Positions 1-11,665 are shown, counted from the first letter of the stretch. The stretch: 64,000 nucleotides of DNA from Pseudomonas kielensis (GCF_014236655.1 NZ_JACMYG010000015.1:56057-120056); one strand, 5' to 3'. Program-made: numbers and translations. The notes: a model not told the origin generated them from the letters alone.

Positions 1-327
1 CTCCTGGCCCACGAAGCGCAAAACTCGCTGCTGATCGACGGACCGCTGCAGTATGACGCCGCCGCCAACGAAGCGGTCGCCCGGCAACTGGCACCCAACA
101 GCCAGGTGGCCGGGCGTGCCACGGTGTTCATTTTCCCCGACCTCAACAGTGGCAACACCACCCACAAGGCCGTGCAGCGCAGTGCCGATTGCGTCAGCCT
201 CGGGCCGATGCTGCAAGGCCTGCGCAAACCGGTGAACGATTTGCCGCGCGGTGCGCAGGTCGACGACATCGTCTACACCATTGCCCTGACCGCGATTCAG
301 GCCGCCAACCGACCGATGGATCTCTAA
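1..327 (+). CDS. pta: Phosphate acetyltransferase, C-terminal end (partial)
   Basis: The frame is open from base 1, so the 5' part lies outside the window; 108 residues remain. They match the end of the PTA_PTB catalytic domain of phosphate acetyltransferase, with the segment [20 protein letters not shown] followed by a [18 protein letters not shown] active-site region and the terminal ALTAIQA helix. Pta interconverts acetyl-CoA and acetyl phosphate in the cytoplasm (acetate overflow and acetate assimilation, normally with AckA, which would lie upstream). The stop codon directly abuts the ATG of the next gene. Family identity is clear from the conserved tail; full-length architecture cannot be judged here. 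Confidence 0.9.
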   Translation, partial: LLAHEAQNSLLIDGPLQYDAAANEAVARQLAPNSQVAGRATVFIFPDLNSGNTTHKAVQRSADCVSLGPMLQGLRKPVNDLPRGAQVDDIVYTIALTAIQAANRPMDL

Positions 328-1230
328 ATGCTGGATTTTCTCCCTGGCGCCGTGCGTGGCGTGATCGCCGCGCTGCTACTGGCACTCAACACCCTGTTGT
401 TGTGTTCGTTCCTGTTCTGCGTGGCGATCTTCAAGGTCTTGCCGTTCGCCCTCACCCAGCGCTTCACCGCCTGGCTGATGAACCACACCCATGAGGCCTG
501 GATCAGCAACAACAAGGCCTGGATGCAGTTGGTCTGCCGTACCCGCTGGCACCTCAGTGGCCTTGAAGGCCTGGACTACCAGCACTCGTACCTGATCACC
601 AGCAATCACCAGAGCTGGGTCGACATCATGGTCCTGCAGTACCTGTTGAACCGGAAAATCCGCCCGCTGAAGTTTTTCCTCAAGCAGGAGCTGATCTGGG
701 TCCCGGTGATTGGTCTGGCCTGGTGGGCCCTGGGCTTCCCGTTCATGAAGCGCTATTCCAAGGCCTACCTGGAAAAGCACCCGGAGAAGAAAGGCAAGGA
801 CCTGGAAACCACCCGCAAGACCTGTGCGAAGTTTCGCAACAATCCGGTGGGCATGTTCAACTTCGCCGAGGGTACGCGCTTCACCGAGGCCAAGCACAAA
901 CAGCAGCAGTCGCCGTTCCGCTACCTGCTCAAGCCCAAGGCCGGCGGGATTGCCTTTGTGCTGGATGCCATGGGCGAACAACTGCAGTCGATCGTCAATG
1001 TGACCATTCACTACCCCGCCGGGCGCCCGGGTTTCTGGGACCTGCTGTGTGGCAATGTGAAGGAGGTGGTGGTGCACTTCCAGGAGTTGCCGATCCCGCC
1101 GCAATTCATCGGCAAGAACTACGAGCAGGATGGCGAGTACCGCCTGCAGTTCCAGGGCTGGATCAATCAGCTGTGGGAAGACAAGGATGCGTTGCTGGAG
1201 CAGATGCATCGGGCGTATCCAGCGAAGTAA
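328..1230 (+). CDS. 1-acylglycerol-3-phosphate acyltransferase family protein (YihG/PlsC-like)
   Basis: A 300-residue inner-membrane acyltransferase. A hydrophobic helix spans about residues 10-40. The HX4D catalytic motif is visible as NHQSWVD (about residues 91-97) and the substrate-binding block as FNFAEGTRF (about 178-186). These are motifs I and III of the PlsC/LPLAT superfamily, which transfer acyl chains to lysophosphatidate or related lipids. Length and spacing resemble E. coli YihG more than the shorter PlsC. It starts at the base after the pta stop and is probably co-transcribed, ending at the bidirectional terminator at 1358-1402. The exact acyl acceptor is not deducible; a role in remodelling phospholipid acyl chains is inferred from the family. 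Confidence 0.85.
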   Translation: MLDFLPGAVRGVIAALLLALNTLLLCSFLFCVAIFKVLPFALTQRFTAWLMNHTHEAWISNNKAWMQLVCRTRWHLSGLEGLDYQHSYLITSNHQSWVDIMVLQYLLNRKIRPLKFFLKQELIWVPVIGLAWWALGFPFMKRYSKAYLEKHPEKKGKDLETTRKTCAKFRNNPVGMFNFAEGTRFTEAKHKQQQSPFRYLLKPKAGGIAFVLDAMGEQLQSIVNVTIHYPAGRPGFWDLLCGNVKEVVVHFQELPIPPQFIGKNYEQDGEYRLQFQGWINQLWEDKDALLEQMHRAYPAK

Positions 1231-1252
1231 AAAGGCGTCTGTTCCGACCTCA

Positions 1253-1341
1253 TCGCTGGCAAGCCAGCTCCCACGGTGATTTTCAGTGGGTACAGGTGTT
1301 GTGTACGACCGCGAAACCTGTGGGAGCTGGCTTGCCAGCGA
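1253..1341. repeat. Inverted pair of REP elements (BIME)
   Basis: Two 22-base copies in opposite orientation, at 1253-1274 and 1320-1341, are exact reverse complements of each other (core GTGGGAGCTGGCTTGCC). They enclose 45 bases that also hold a GTAC...GTAC repeat. This is the typical extragenic palindromic repeat of fluorescent pseudomonads. It sits between the acyltransferase and the shared terminator, so it would lie in the 3' UTR of the acyltransferase mRNA. Confidence 0.85.
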
Positions 1342-1357
1342 AGGCGATTTTGAAGAC

Positions 1358-1402
1358 ACAAAAAAACCCGCCGATGATCACTCATCGGCGGGTTTCTTTT
1401 TA
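1358..1402. terminator. Bidirectional Rho-independent terminator
   Basis: An A-run, the stem AAACCCGCCGATGA / TCATCGGCGGGTTT and a T-run follow one another, so the hairpin works in both directions. It separates the convergent acyltransferase (plus) and cysNC (minus) genes. Confidence 0.9.
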
Positions 1403-1413
1403 CTGGCTAACGC

Positions 1414-3312
1414 TTAGATCGCACCGCGGCTACGCAGCAGATCCAGCACCTGCTTGACGCTGTCTTCCAGCGACAGCGCCTGGGTGTCGACCACCAGGTC
1501 GGCGTCCAGCGGCACGTCGTACGGGAAGGACTCGCCCGGGATGTTGTCCCCGGCCGCCGCGTACAGGCCTTGCGGGTCACGTTCGGCACAGACTGCCGGC
1601 GAGGCCTGGACGTAGACCGTCAGCAGGCGGTCCTTGCCAATCAGGTCCTTGGCCTGCTCGCGACCTTCGGAACTCGGCGCAACGAACGCTGCCAGGGTCA
1701 GCAGACCGGCTTCGTTGAACTGACGCGCCACATGCGCGGCACGACGCCAGTTCTCGGTACGTCCGGCGCGATCCTGTGGCAGACCTTTGTTGAGGTCGTG
1801 ACGCAGGTTCTGGCCGTCGAGGACAAACACCGCACGCCCCATGTCGAACAGCTTGCGCTCGACCGCATAGGCCAGGGTGCTCTTGCCGGCGCCCGACAGG
1901 CCGCTGAACAACACGGTGGCCGGTTGCTGGCCGAAGCGCTGAGCGCGCTCTTCGGTAGCGACGTGCGCCAGTTTGCCGTGATGGGTACTGGTGCCATGCG
2001 CCAAAGGCTGGGCGACGATCATGCCGGCACCGACGGTGCCATTGGTCAGGCGGTCGATGATGATGAAGGCGCCGGTGGTGCGGTTGCTTTCGTAACCGTC
2101 GAGGGCGATCGGCGCATCGAGCGCGATCCTGACCTTGCCGATTTCGTTCAGCTGCAACGCACTGGCCGGGCCTTCTTCCAGGGTGTTGACGTCGACCTTG
2201 TTGACGATACTGGCAATGGAGCCCGGCACGTAGCTGGTGGCGCGCTTGATGTCGTACTTCTTGCCTGGCAGCATCGGCTCTTCAGCCATCCACACCAGCA
2301 TGGCTTCGAAGCTGTCGGTCACCGGCGGCACGTTGTCGGCATGTACCAACAGGTCGCCACGGGAGATGTCGATCTCGTCTTCCATGGTCAGGGTCACTGC
2401 CTGGCCAGGACCGGCGTGCTCCAGCTCACCTTCGAAGGTGACGATGGATTTGACGCGGCTGCTCTTGCCCGAAGGCAGGACCACGATTTCGTCGCCTTTC
2501 TTGACGATGCCGCTGGCCAGGGTGCCGGCGAAACCGCGGAAGTTCAGGTTGGGACGGTTGACGTACTGCACCGGGAAACGCAGGTCGGTGAAGTTGCGGT
2601 CGCCCGCCACTTCCACGGTCTCGAGGATTTCCATCAGCGACTGACCGGTGTACCACGGCGAGCGCTCGGACTTGTTCACCACGTTGTCGCCCTTGAGGGC
2701 CGACATCGGCACGAAGTGCATGCTGGTGGGCTTCATCTTCAAGCCTTCGGCGAACTGCAGGTAGTCGGCCTTGATCGACTCGAACACGCCCTGGTCGAAG
2801 TCCTTGAGGTCCATCTTGTTGATGGCCACGACGATGTGCTTGATGCCCAGCAACGAGGCGATGAAGCTGTGGCGACGGGTCTGGGTCTGCACGCCGTAGC
2901 GGGCATCGACCAGGATGATCGCCAGGTCACAGGTGGACGCACCGGTGGCCATGTTGCGGGTGTACTGCTCATGGCCCGGGGTATCGGCAATGATGAATTT
3001 GCGTTTGGCGGTGGAGAAATAGCGATACGCGACATCGATGGTGATGCCCTGTTCACGCTCGGCCTGCAGGCCGTCGACCAGCAGTGCCAGGTCGATATCG
3101 TCGCCGGTGGTGCCGACTTTTTTCGAGTCGCGGGTAATGGCTTCCAGATGGTCTTCGTAGATCATCTTGGAGTCGTGCAGCAGGCGCCCGATCAGGGTGC
3201 TCTTGCCGTCGTCGACGTTACCGCAGGTCAAAAAGCGCAGCAGCTCTTTACGCTCGTGCTGGCCCAGGTAGGCGAGGATGTCCTCGCTGATCAAATCAGA
3301 TTGATGCGACAT
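1414..3312 (-). CDS. cysNC: Bifunctional sulfate adenylyltransferase subunit 1 / adenylylsulfate kinase
   Basis: A 632-residue fusion. Residues about 20-440 are a translational-GTPase-type CysN: G1 motif GNVDDGKST at 31-39, then [12 protein letters not shown] (G3) and NKMD (G4), followed by two beta-barrel domains. Residues about 450-632 are an APS kinase (CysC) with P-loop GLSGAGKST and the [11 protein letters not shown] block. With CysD it makes adenosine 5'-phosphosulfate from sulfate and ATP driven by GTP hydrolysis, and the C-terminal domain phosphorylates it to PAPS. The gene lies 9 bases downstream of cysD and ends at the terminator at 1358-1402. The fusion is usual for Pseudomonas, whereas enterobacteria keep cysN and cysC apart. 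Expression under CysB in sulfur limitation is expected from the family. Confidence 0.96.
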   Translation of the reverse strand: MSHQSDLISEDILAYLGQHERKELLRFLTCGNVDDGKSTLIGRLLHDSKMIYEDHLEAITRDSKKVGTTGDDIDLALLVDGLQAEREQGITIDVAYRYFSTAKRKFIIADTPGHEQYTRNMATGASTCDLAIILVDARYGVQTQTRRHSFIASLLGIKHIVVAINKMDLKDFDQGVFESIKADYLQFAEGLKMKPTSMHFVPMSALKGDNVVNKSERSPWYTGQSLMEILETVEVAGDRNFTDLRFPVQYVNRPNLNFRGFAGTLASGIVKKGDEIVVLPSGKSSRVKSIVTFEGELEHAGPGQAVTLTMEDEIDISRGDLLVHADNVPPVTDSFEAMLVWMAEEPMLPGKKYDIKRATSYVPGSIASIVNKVDVNTLEEGPASALQLNEIGKVRIALDAPIALDGYESNRTTGAFIIIDRLTNGTVGAGMIVAQPLAHGTSTHHGKLAHVATEERAQRFGQQPATVLFSGLSGAGKSTLAYAVERKLFDMGRAVFVLDGQNLRHDLNKGLPQDRAGRTENWRRAAHVARQFNEAGLLTLAAFVAPSSEGREQAKDLIGKDRLLTVYVQASPAVCAERDPQGLYAAAGDNIPGESFPYDVPLDADLVVDTQALSLEDSVKQVLDLLRSRGAI

Positions 3313-3321
3313 GACAGCCCC

Positions 3322-4239
3322 TTAGAAATAACCTTGACGTTTTTTGTCTTCCATCGAGCCGGCGCCATCGTGGTCGATGACACGGCCCTGGCGCTCGGAA
3401 GTTCGCGTCAGGAGCATTTCCTGAATGATGTCCGTGAGGCTTTCGGCCTCGGACTCCACCGCGCCCGTCAACGGGTAGCAACCAAGGGTACGGAAACGCA
3501 CTTTCTTTTTGACGATGTGGGCTTTGTCTTCATCGCTCAGGTGTTCGAGGATGCGCTCGTCGTCGATCATGATCAGCGTGCCATTCTTCTCGATCACTTC
3601 GCGCTCGGCGGCGAAGTACAGCGGCACGATCGGGATGCCTTCGAGGTAGATGTACTGCCAGATGTCCAGCTCGGTCCAGTTCGACAGCGGGAAGACGCGG
3701 ATCGACTCGCCCTTGTTGACCTTGCCGTTGTAGACGTTCCACAGCTCGGGGCGCTGGTTTTTCGGATCCCAGCGGTGCTTGCTGTCGCGGAACGAGTACA
3801 CGCGCTCCTTGGCGCGGGACTTCTCTTCATCGCGGCGCGCACCACCGAAGGCGGCGTCGAAACCATGCTTGTCCAACGCCTGTTTCAGGCCTTCGGTCTT
3901 CATGATGTCGGTGTGCTTGGCGCTGCCGTGGGTGAACGGGTTGATGCCCTGCGCAACGCCGTCCGGGTTGACGTGGGTGATCAGGTCCAGGCCCAGTTCG
4001 GCGACCATCTTGTCGCGGAAGCTGTACATCTCCTGGAATTTCCACTGGGTGTCGACGTGCATCACCGGAAACGGCAGCTTGCCCGGGAAGAACGCCTTGC
4101 GTGCCAGGTGCAGCATCACGGCGGAGTCTTTACCGATGGAGTACAGCATCACCGGGTTATCGAACTCGGCGGCCACCTCGCGGATGATGTGGATGCTTTC
4201 CGCCTCCAGCTGTTTCAGATGCGTCAGTTTGTCGACCAT
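3322..4239 (-). CDS. cysD: Sulfate adenylyltransferase subunit 2
   Basis: 305 residues, the standard CysD length. It is a PP-loop ATPase of the PAPS-reductase/adenylyltransferase fold: the pyrophosphate loop is SIGKDS (about 34-39). [12 protein letters not shown] and the C-terminal [16 protein letters not shown] block are typical. It is the catalytic adenylyl-transferring subunit that pairs with CysN. It is first in a two-gene minus-strand operon with cysNC, and the 9-base gap implies coupled translation. Start choice: the ATG gives the conserved [24 protein letters not shown] N-terminus with no upstream extension needed. Confidence 0.96.
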   Translation of the reverse strand: MVDKLTHLKQLEAESIHIIREVAAEFDNPVMLYSIGKDSAVMLHLARKAFFPGKLPFPVMHVDTQWKFQEMYSFRDKMVAELGLDLITHVNPDGVAQGINPFTHGSAKHTDIMKTEGLKQALDKHGFDAAFGGARRDEEKSRAKERVYSFRDSKHRWDPKNQRPELWNVYNGKVNKGESIRVFPLSNWTELDIWQYIYLEGIPIVPLYFAAEREVIEKNGTLIMIDDERILEHLSDEDKAHIVKKKVRFRTLGCYPLTGAVESEAESLTDIIQEMLLTRTSERQGRVIDHDGAGSMEDKKRQGYF

Positions 4240-4342
4240 GGCTACTCACGAAAACTTTCTTATGAACGGCCACCGGGCCGTGTTCGAGCGGGGATCCTAG
4301 CACAGCGTCCCCTTCTAATCAGGACGCCAACTAGATCGAAAG

Positions 4343-4358
4343 GGTATATCAATATACC
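4343..4358. promoter_or_regulatory. Inverted repeat in the cysD upstream region
   Basis: GGTATAT-CA-ATATACC is a 7-base perfect inverted repeat with a 2-base spacer, 104-119 bases upstream of cysD and just after the stop of the Nif3-like gene. The rest of 4240-4372 holds the cysD leader and presumably its promoter. I could not fix a convincing -35/-10 pair (TAGGAT is one candidate -10). The repeat could bind a regulator such as CysB, whose sites are degenerate, so this is only a suggestion. Confidence 0.4.
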
Positions 4359-4372
4359 TGCCTGTTTGGCTG

Positions 4373-5131
4373 TTAAATGGGGTTGGGGCAGTCGATGAAG
4401 ATGTGCTCCAGGGCAAACCGGCGCGCCAGGTATTCCCCCAGCGCCTGCACGCCGTAGCGCTCGGTGGCGTGGTGACCGGCGGCGATGAAGCTGATGCCGT
4501 TTTCCCGGGCGCTGTGGAAAGTCTGCTCCGACGCTTCACCGCTCAGGTACAGGTCGACGCCGGCCTGCACGGCCTGGTCGATATAGCCCTGCCCGCCCCC
4601 GGTGCACCAGCCGACTCGCCGGATCATCTGCTCGCCTTCGATCAACAGCGGCTCGCGGCCCATGACCTGCTGCACGTGGCGGGCAAAGTCGCGGGCGGTC
4701 ATGGGTTCGGCGAGAGAGCCGACCAGGCCGACCACCTTGGCATTGTCCGGGTCCAGCGGACCCTCTACGGTAATCTCCAGCTGCCGGGCCAGTTGCACGT
4801 TGTTGCCCACATCCGGATGCAGGTCCAGCGGCAGGTGATAGGCCAGCAGGCTGATGTCGTGTTTGAGCAGGGTCTTGAGCCGGCGCTGCTTCATGCCGGT
4901 GATGCACGGGCTTTCGCCCTTCCAGAAGTAGCCATGGTGGACCAGGATCAGGTCGGCGCTGGCTTCGACGGCGGCATCGAGCAAGGCCTGGCTGGCAGTG
5001 ACGCCGCTGACGATACGCATGACTTGGGGCCGCCCCTCGACCTGCAGGCCATTGGGGCAATAATCGGCAATCCGCGAACTGCCAAGGTAACGATCCGCTT
5101 CTGCTACCAGGGTGCTCAGGGCAACGGCCAT
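4373..5131 (-). CDS. ybgI: Nif3/YbgI-family dinuclear metal-centre protein
   Basis: A 252-residue protein of the Nif3/DUF34 family, which forms hexameric toroids with a two-metal site. Probable metal ligands are visible: the HH pair in LILVHHGYFW (about residues 63-64), an Asp in HLPLDLHPDVGNN (about 102), and the His/Glu pair in AAGHHATERYGVQ near the C-terminus. Length matches E. coli YbgI (about 247). The biochemical role is unsettled (proposed GTP cyclohydrolase I type 2 or DNA-repair-linked). It is transcribed divergently from algW with about 100 bases between them, and converges on nothing else. The cysDNC promoter lies just past its stop. Confidence 0.9.
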   Translation of the reverse strand: MAVALSTLVAEADRYLGSSRIADYCPNGLQVEGRPQVMRIVSGVTASQALLDAAVEASADLILVHHGYFWKGESPCITGMKQRRLKTLLKHDISLLAYHLPLDLHPDVGNNVQLARQLEITVEGPLDPDNAKVVGLVGSLAEPMTARDFARHVQQVMGREPLLIEGEQMIRRVGWCTGGGQGYIDQAVQAGVDLYLSGEASEQTFHSARENGISFIAAGHHATERYGVQALGEYLARRFALEHIFIDCPNPI

Positions 5132-5152
5132 AAAAGACTCCTAAATATCCCG

Positions 5153-5180
5153 TTCAGAGGCACGCGCGGCCTCGTATAAT
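5153..5180 (+). promoter_or_regulatory. Probable sigma-70 promoter of algW
   Basis: TTCAGA (5153-5158) and a perfect TATAAT (5175-5180) are separated by 16 bases. The algW ATG follows about 50 bases downstream. This lies in the divergent gap between the Nif3-like gene and algW. Confidence 0.65.
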
Positions 5181-5233
5181 GCGCGACATTATGGGCCGTC
5201 GTTGGCCCCTCGTAACCTCCCAGGATTTGTTCA

Positions 5234-6391
<1,158 letters not shown>

Positions 6392-6404
6392 CGCCTGATG
6401 TAAA

Positions 6405-6438
6405 CCTCGGTGGGAGCGAGCGCTCGCTCCCACCGAGG
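6405..6438. repeat. 34-base perfect palindrome (REP core / possible bidirectional terminator)
   Basis: CCTCGGTGGGAGCGAGC is followed immediately by its exact reverse complement, with no spacer. The core GTGGGAGCGAGC is the pseudomonad REP motif. It sits between the convergent algW and hisC stops and could act as a strong hairpin in both mRNAs, although there is no T-tract. Confidence 0.8.
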
Positions 6439-6449
6439 GCTGCGTTGCT

Positions 6450-7502
6450 TTAGAGGTCGCCCAAACCGTCGATCAACGCCTGGTTTTGCTCCGGCGTGCC
6501 GATGGAGATGCGCAGGAACTGGGCAATCCGTTCCTGCTTGAAGTGCCGGACAATCACCCCTTGCTCACGCAACTTCGCCGCCAACCCGGCCGCATCGTGC
6601 TGCGGGTGACGGGCGAAGATGAAGTTGGCTGCCGACGGCAGGACCTCAAAGCCTTTTTCCTGCAACTGCGCGACCACCTGCTCGCGGCTGTCGATGACCA
6701 ACTGGCAAGTCCTGGTGAAATACTCCCGATCCTCGAACGCCGCCGCTGCCCCGACAATCGCCAGGCGATCCAACGGGTAGGAGTTGAAGCTGTTCTTGAT
6801 CCGCTCCAACGCTTCGATCAGGTCCGGATGACCGACGGCCAGGCCGACCCGCAAGCCGGCCAGCGAGCGCGACTTGGACAGGGTCTGGGTCACCAGCAGG
6901 TTCGGATAGCGATCCACCAGGCTGATCGCCGTCTCACCGCCGAAGTCGATGTAGGCCTCATCCACCACCACCACGGAATCCGGGCTGGCCTTGAGGATCT
7001 GCTCGACAGCGTCCAGGGGCAACAGGCAGCCGGTTGGCGCGTTCGGGTTGGGGAAAATGATCCCGCCGTTCGGCCGCGCGTAGTGCGCCGGGTTGATCTG
7101 GAACTGCTCGTCCAGAGGCACTGCGTCGAACGTGATGCCATACAGGCCGCAGTAGACCGGATAGAAGCTGTAGCTGATGTCCGGGAACAACAGCGGCTTA
7201 TCGTGCTGCAGCAGGCCGTGAAAGATGTGGGCCAGGACTTCGTCGGAACCGTTGCCGAGGAACACCTGATTGCCTTGCACGCCGTAGTAGCTGGCCACCG
7301 CCTGCTTGAGCAGGTCGCTGTTGGGGTCCGGGTACAGGCGCAGGTTGTCGTTGAGCTCGACCTGCATGGCGGCCAGCGCCTTGGGCGATGGGCCGTAGGG
7401 GTTTTCGTTGGTGTTGAGCTTGACCAGCTTGGTCAGCTTCGGCTGTTCGCCCGGAACGTAGGGCACCAGGTCCTTGACGAACGCACTCCAGAATTTACTC
7501 AT
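6450..7502 (-). CDS. hisC: Histidinol-phosphate aminotransferase
   Basis: 350 residues, fold type I PLP enzyme. The substrate-end motif NENPYGPSP (about 32-40), the PLP ring-contact Asp181 ([11 protein letters not shown]) and the Schiff-base Lys210 ([14 protein letters not shown]) are all present. It converts imidazole-acetol phosphate and glutamate to histidinol phosphate and 2-oxoglutarate. The ATG lies 2 bases after the hisD stop, so the two are translationally coupled. It is the last gene of the minus-strand run murA-hisG-hisD-hisC and ends at the palindrome at 6405-6438. Pseudomonads often carry a second HisC-like gene elsewhere; here the his neighbours argue for the histidine role. Confidence 0.95.
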   Translation of the reverse strand: MSKFWSAFVKDLVPYVPGEQPKLTKLVKLNTNENPYGPSPKALAAMQVELNDNLRLYPDPNSDLLKQAVASYYGVQGNQVFLGNGSDEVLAHIFHGLLQHDKPLLFPDISYSFYPVYCGLYGITFDAVPLDEQFQINPAHYARPNGGIIFPNPNAPTGCLLPLDAVEQILKASPDSVVVVDEAYIDFGGETAISLVDRYPNLLVTQTLSKSRSLAGLRVGLAVGHPDLIEALERIKNSFNSYPLDRLAIVGAAAAFEDREYFTRTCQLVIDSREQVVAQLQEKGFEVLPSAANFIFARHPQHDAAGLAAKLREQGVIVRHFKQERIAQFLRISIGTPEQNQALIDGLGDL

Positions 7503-7504
7503 GT

Positions 7505-8830
7505 TCAGTTCCCTTCCTGATCGGCAACGATGCGGTATTCGGCACTGCGGGCGTGGGCGGTCAACGACTCGCCACGGGCCAGTACCGAAGCAGTCTTGCC
7601 CAGCTCAGAAGCGCCCGCTTCGGAGCAAAAAATGATCGACGAGCGTTTCTGGAAGTCGTAGACCCCCAGCGGCGAGGAGAATCGCGCGGTGCCGGAAGTC
7701 GGCAGCACGTGGTTGGGGCCTGCGCAATAGTCGCCCAGGGCCTCGGAGGTGTGACGCCCCATGAAGATCGCGCCAGCGTGACGGATCTGCGGCAGCCAGG
7801 CTTGCGGGTCCGCCACCGACAACTCCAGGTGCTCCGGGGCAATGCGGTTGGCCACGTCGATGGCCTGTTGCATGTCACGCACCTGGATCAGCGCGCCACG
7901 ACCATTGATCGAGGTCTGGATGATCTCGGCCCGCTCCATGGTCGGCATCAGCTTGTTGATGCTCGCCGCCACCCGGTCGAGGAATTCGGCGTCGGGACTG
8001 ACCAGGATGGCCTGGGCGTCTTCGTCGTGCTCGGCCTGGGAGAACAGGTCCATGGCGATCCAGTCGGGATCGGTCTGGCCATCGCATACCACGAGGATTT
8101 CCGAAGGCCCGGCAATCATGTCGATACCGACCTGGCCAAACACGTGGCGCTTGGCGGTGGCGACGTAGATGTTGCCAGGGCCGACTACTTTGTCCACGCG
8201 CGGCACGCTTTCGGTGCCATAGGCCAGCGCGGCAACCGCTTGGGCGCCGCCGATGGTGAACACCCGGTCGACGCCGGCGATGCAGGCCGCAGCCAGCACC
8301 AGTTCATTGATTTCGCCCCGTGGCGTCGGCACCACCATGACCACCTCGGTCACCCCCGCGACCTTGGCTGGAATCGCGTTCATCAGTACCGAGGACGGGT
8401 AGGACGCCTTGCCGCCTGGCACGTACAGGCCCGCACGGTCCAGCGGCGTGACTTTCTGGCCCAGTACCGTGCCATCGGCTTCGGTGTAGCTCCAGGAGTC
8501 CTGCTTCTGCTTTTCGTGGTAGCTGCGCACGCGGGTCGCGGCGACCTCCAGGGCTTCGCGCTGGGCCACGGTGATGCGGGTCAAGGCCAGTTCCAGGCGC
8601 TCGCGCGGCAGGATCAGGTCGGCCATCGAGGCCACTTGCAGGCCGTCGAACTGCTGGGTGAACTCCACCAGCGCCGCATCGCCACGCTCACGCACAGCCT
8701 TGATGATGTCCAGCACCCGCTGATTGACCGAGTCGTCAGACACACTTTCCCAGCTCAGCAGATGATCCAGATGATGCGCGAAATCCGGGTCAGCAGCGTT
8801 GAGTCGGCGAATTGCAGTCGGTGCGGTCAT
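7505..8830 (-). CDS. hisD: Histidinol dehydrogenase
   Basis: 441 residues, NAD- and Zn-dependent, which oxidises L-histidinol to L-histidine in two steps. The diagnostic run [17 protein letters not shown], the GPSEILV segment and the [19 protein letters not shown] block with its catalytic and zinc-binding His residues are present. The frame stays open well upstream, to 9316, overlapping hisG, but the start at 8830 ([17 protein letters not shown]) gives the family length and lies after a plausible TGAGG ribosome-binding site. That site falls in the 3' arm of a hairpin (8838-8919), suggesting regulated translation. hisC follows after 2 bases. Confidence 0.95.
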   Translation of the reverse strand: MTAPTAIRRLNAADPDFAHHLDHLLSWESVSDDSVNQRVLDIIKAVRERGDAALVEFTQQFDGLQVASMADLILPRERLELALTRITVAQREALEVAATRVRSYHEKQKQDSWSYTEADGTVLGQKVTPLDRAGLYVPGGKASYPSSVLMNAIPAKVAGVTEVVMVVPTPRGEINELVLAAACIAGVDRVFTIGGAQAVAALAYGTESVPRVDKVVGPGNIYVATAKRHVFGQVGIDMIAGPSEILVVCDGQTDPDWIAMDLFSQAEHDEDAQAILVSPDAEFLDRVAASINKLMPTMERAEIIQTSINGRGALIQVRDMQQAIDVANRIAPEHLELSVADPQAWLPQIRHAGAIFMGRHTSEALGDYCAGPNHVLPTSGTARFSSPLGVYDFQKRSSIIFCSEAGASELGKTASVLARGESLTAHARSAEYRIVADQEGN

Positions 8831-8837
8831 AGCGAGA

Positions 8838-8919
8838 GCCTCATAGGAATGGCAAAAACTCAGGCGCCCTAAACTAGCAGTCGTTCCGCTTGGGCACCTG
8901 AGAATTCTGGCTATGAGGC
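8838..8919 (-). promoter_or_regulatory. Nested hairpin with terminator-like core between hisG and hisD
   Basis: Read on the minus strand, an outer 9-base stem (8911-8919 with 8838-8846, GCCTCATAG/CTATGAGGC) encloses an inner hairpin. The inner stem CTCAGG-t-GCCC / GGGC-g-CCTGAG (8892-8902 with 8859-8869) is followed directly by five T (8858-8854), as in a Rho-independent terminator. The 3' arm of the outer stem contains TGAGG, the only good ribosome-binding site for hisD, 8 bases before its ATG. The arrangement suggests an intra-operonic attenuator or translational switch. Confidence 0.6.
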
Positions 8920-8955
8920 GGATAGACGGGCGCGACTTAACGTCGCGCAAGCGAA

Positions 8956-9591
8956 TCAGCCGCGGTGTCGCGACTCCACTGCCTGGCGCAGGGTGTCGAT
9001 CAACGCCTGGATCCTGGCGTGTTGCATTTTCATCGAAGCCTTGTTGACGATCAGCCGGGAGCTGATGGCCGCAATGAACTCCTGTGGCTCCAGGCCGTTG
9101 GCCCGCAGCGTGTTGCCGGTATCGACCACGTCGATGATCTTGTCCGCCAGGCCGATCAGCGGCGCCAGCTCCATCGAGCCATACAGCTTGATGATGTCGA
9201 CCTGGCGACCTTGCTCGGCGTAGTAGCGCTTGGCAACGTTGACGAATTTGGTGGCGATCCGCAGGCGGCCCTTGGGCTCGATGGCACCGACCTTGCCGGC
9301 GGTCATCAGCTTGCATTGGGCAATCTGCAGGTCCAGCGGCTCGTAGAGGCCCTGGCCGCCGTATTCCATCAACACATCTTTACCGGCGACGCCCAGGTCA
9401 GCGGCACCATGCTCGACGTAGGTCGGCACATCGGTGGCGCGCACGATCAGCAAGCGCACATCGGCCTGGGTCGTGGGGATGATCAGCTTGCGGCTCTTGT
9501 CCGGATTCTCGGTTGGCACAATGCCCGCTTCAGCCAGAAGCGGCAGGGTGTCGTCGAGGATGCGGCCCTTGGACAGTGCGATGGTCAACAT
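8956..9591 (-). CDS. hisG: ATP phosphoribosyltransferase, short (HisG-S) form
   Basis: 211 residues, so this is the short catalytic form lacking the C-terminal regulatory domain; it works as a hetero-octamer with the HisZ subunit, which is encoded elsewhere. Typical segments are [19 protein letters not shown] at the N-terminus, [15 protein letters not shown], and the phosphate-binding region [20 protein letters not shown] with [10 protein letters not shown]. It condenses ATP with PRPP, the first and feedback-inhibited step of histidine synthesis. It is placed 126 bases downstream of murA across two hairpins (9651-9705), and 125 bases before hisD. Confidence 0.95.
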   Translation of the reverse strand: MLTIALSKGRILDDTLPLLAEAGIVPTENPDKSRKLIIPTTQADVRLLIVRATDVPTYVEHGAADLGVAGKDVLMEYGGQGLYEPLDLQIAQCKLMTAGKVGAIEPKGRLRIATKFVNVAKRYYAEQGRQVDIIKLYGSMELAPLIGLADKIIDVVDTGNTLRANGLEPQEFIAAISSRLIVNKASMKMQHARIQALIDTLRQAVESRHRG

Positions 9592-9650
9592 GGGAAACGT
9601 CAGTCCTTATCAGGCTACTGATGCCCGGTCGCAAACGGCGCCGGACACAC

Positions 9651-9705
9651 GTCGAGCCCGTAACAGGCTCGACTTCAACAAATCTGTGGGCACCTCCCTG
9701 TGCCC
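9651..9705 (-). promoter_or_regulatory. Two tandem hairpins in the murA-hisG gap
   Basis: GTCGAGCC/GGCTCGAC (9651-9658 with 9666-9673) forms an 8-base stem and GGGCAC/GTGCCC (9688-9693 with 9700-9705) a 6-base stem. Neither has a T-tract on the minus strand. They may separate murA from the his genes by partial termination or RNA processing, or mark the leader of a his promoter, which I could not locate. Confidence 0.4.
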
Positions 9706-9717
9706 TTGACGCAACGA

Positions 9718-11245
<1,528 letters not shown>

Positions 11246-11291
11246 GCTCAACCTCAATCGGCGCCCTGTGCGCGCGGGTCGGACATCATAC

Positions 11292-11349
11292 AAAAAAGCC
11301 CCGCGCCTGCGAACCCCGCATAGCAGGACTCTGACGGGGGGCTTCTTTA
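11292..11349 (-). terminator. Rho-independent terminator after mlaB
   Basis: On the minus strand GAAGCCCCCCGTC pairs with a G+C-rich arm ending GCGCGGGGCTTTTTT. The arms are complementary around GAAGCCCC/GGGGCTTT with a long loop. It closes the mlaFEDCB transcript ahead of ibaG. Confidence 0.7.
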
Positions 11350-11359
11350 TAGATGCTAG

Positions 11360-11665
11360 TTAAGGGTGCGCCAAAAGCTCGGTCAAACCTGAGACCTGAG
11401 CAATTTCACGCATATCGTCTGGCAAGGCACGAATGCTCACCGCCTTGCCGGCCGCTGCCGCATCGCGCATGAACGCCAGCAGCAAGGACAAGCCAACGCT
11501 GCTGGATTTCTCCACGCCGGCGCAATCGAGCACCACGATAGGTGCGGTGCTCGACTGGATCAAGGCCTGGCCCTGCTTGCGCAGGACTGGCCCGGAGCGG
11601 TAATCGAGGACTCCGCTGAGCAGCAGCTCACCGGCTTCACCCAAACGCACGGCCGAGTCACTCAT
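11360..11665 (-). CDS. mlaB: Lipid asymmetry transporter STAS-domain component
   Basis: 101 residues forming one STAS domain, with the beta-alpha signature VVLDCAGVEKSSSVGLSLLL (about residues 43-62) containing the conserved Ser-Ser before the Val-Gly-Leu helix. MlaB binds the MlaF ATPase in the cytoplasm and stabilises the MlaFEDB inner-membrane complex that moves phospholipids to or from the outer membrane. The ATG overlaps the mlaC stop by four bases (ATGA). It is the last gene of the operon, followed by a terminator. Confidence 0.88.
   Translation of the reverse strand: MSDSAVRLGEAGELLLSGVLDYRSGPVLRKQGQALIQSSTAPIVVLDCAGVEKSSSVGLSLLLAFMRDAAAAGKAVSIRALPDDMREIAQVSGLTELLAHP

Noticed and set aside
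1570..4398. A 942-codon open frame on the plus strand opposite cysNC and cysD
   Set aside because: It is the antisense shadow of two well-identified genes; high third-position G+C removes stop codons from the opposite strand, and its translation has no recognisable domain.
5175..5180. Whether the same TATAAT also serves the Nif3-like gene
   Set aside because: It points towards algW and is on the wrong strand and too far from the Nif3-like start for the usual promoter geometry.
7505..9316. Long hisD reading with 162 extra N-terminal codons
   Set aside because: The extension overlaps hisG, has no homology to HisD, and the ATG at 8830 gives the family length.
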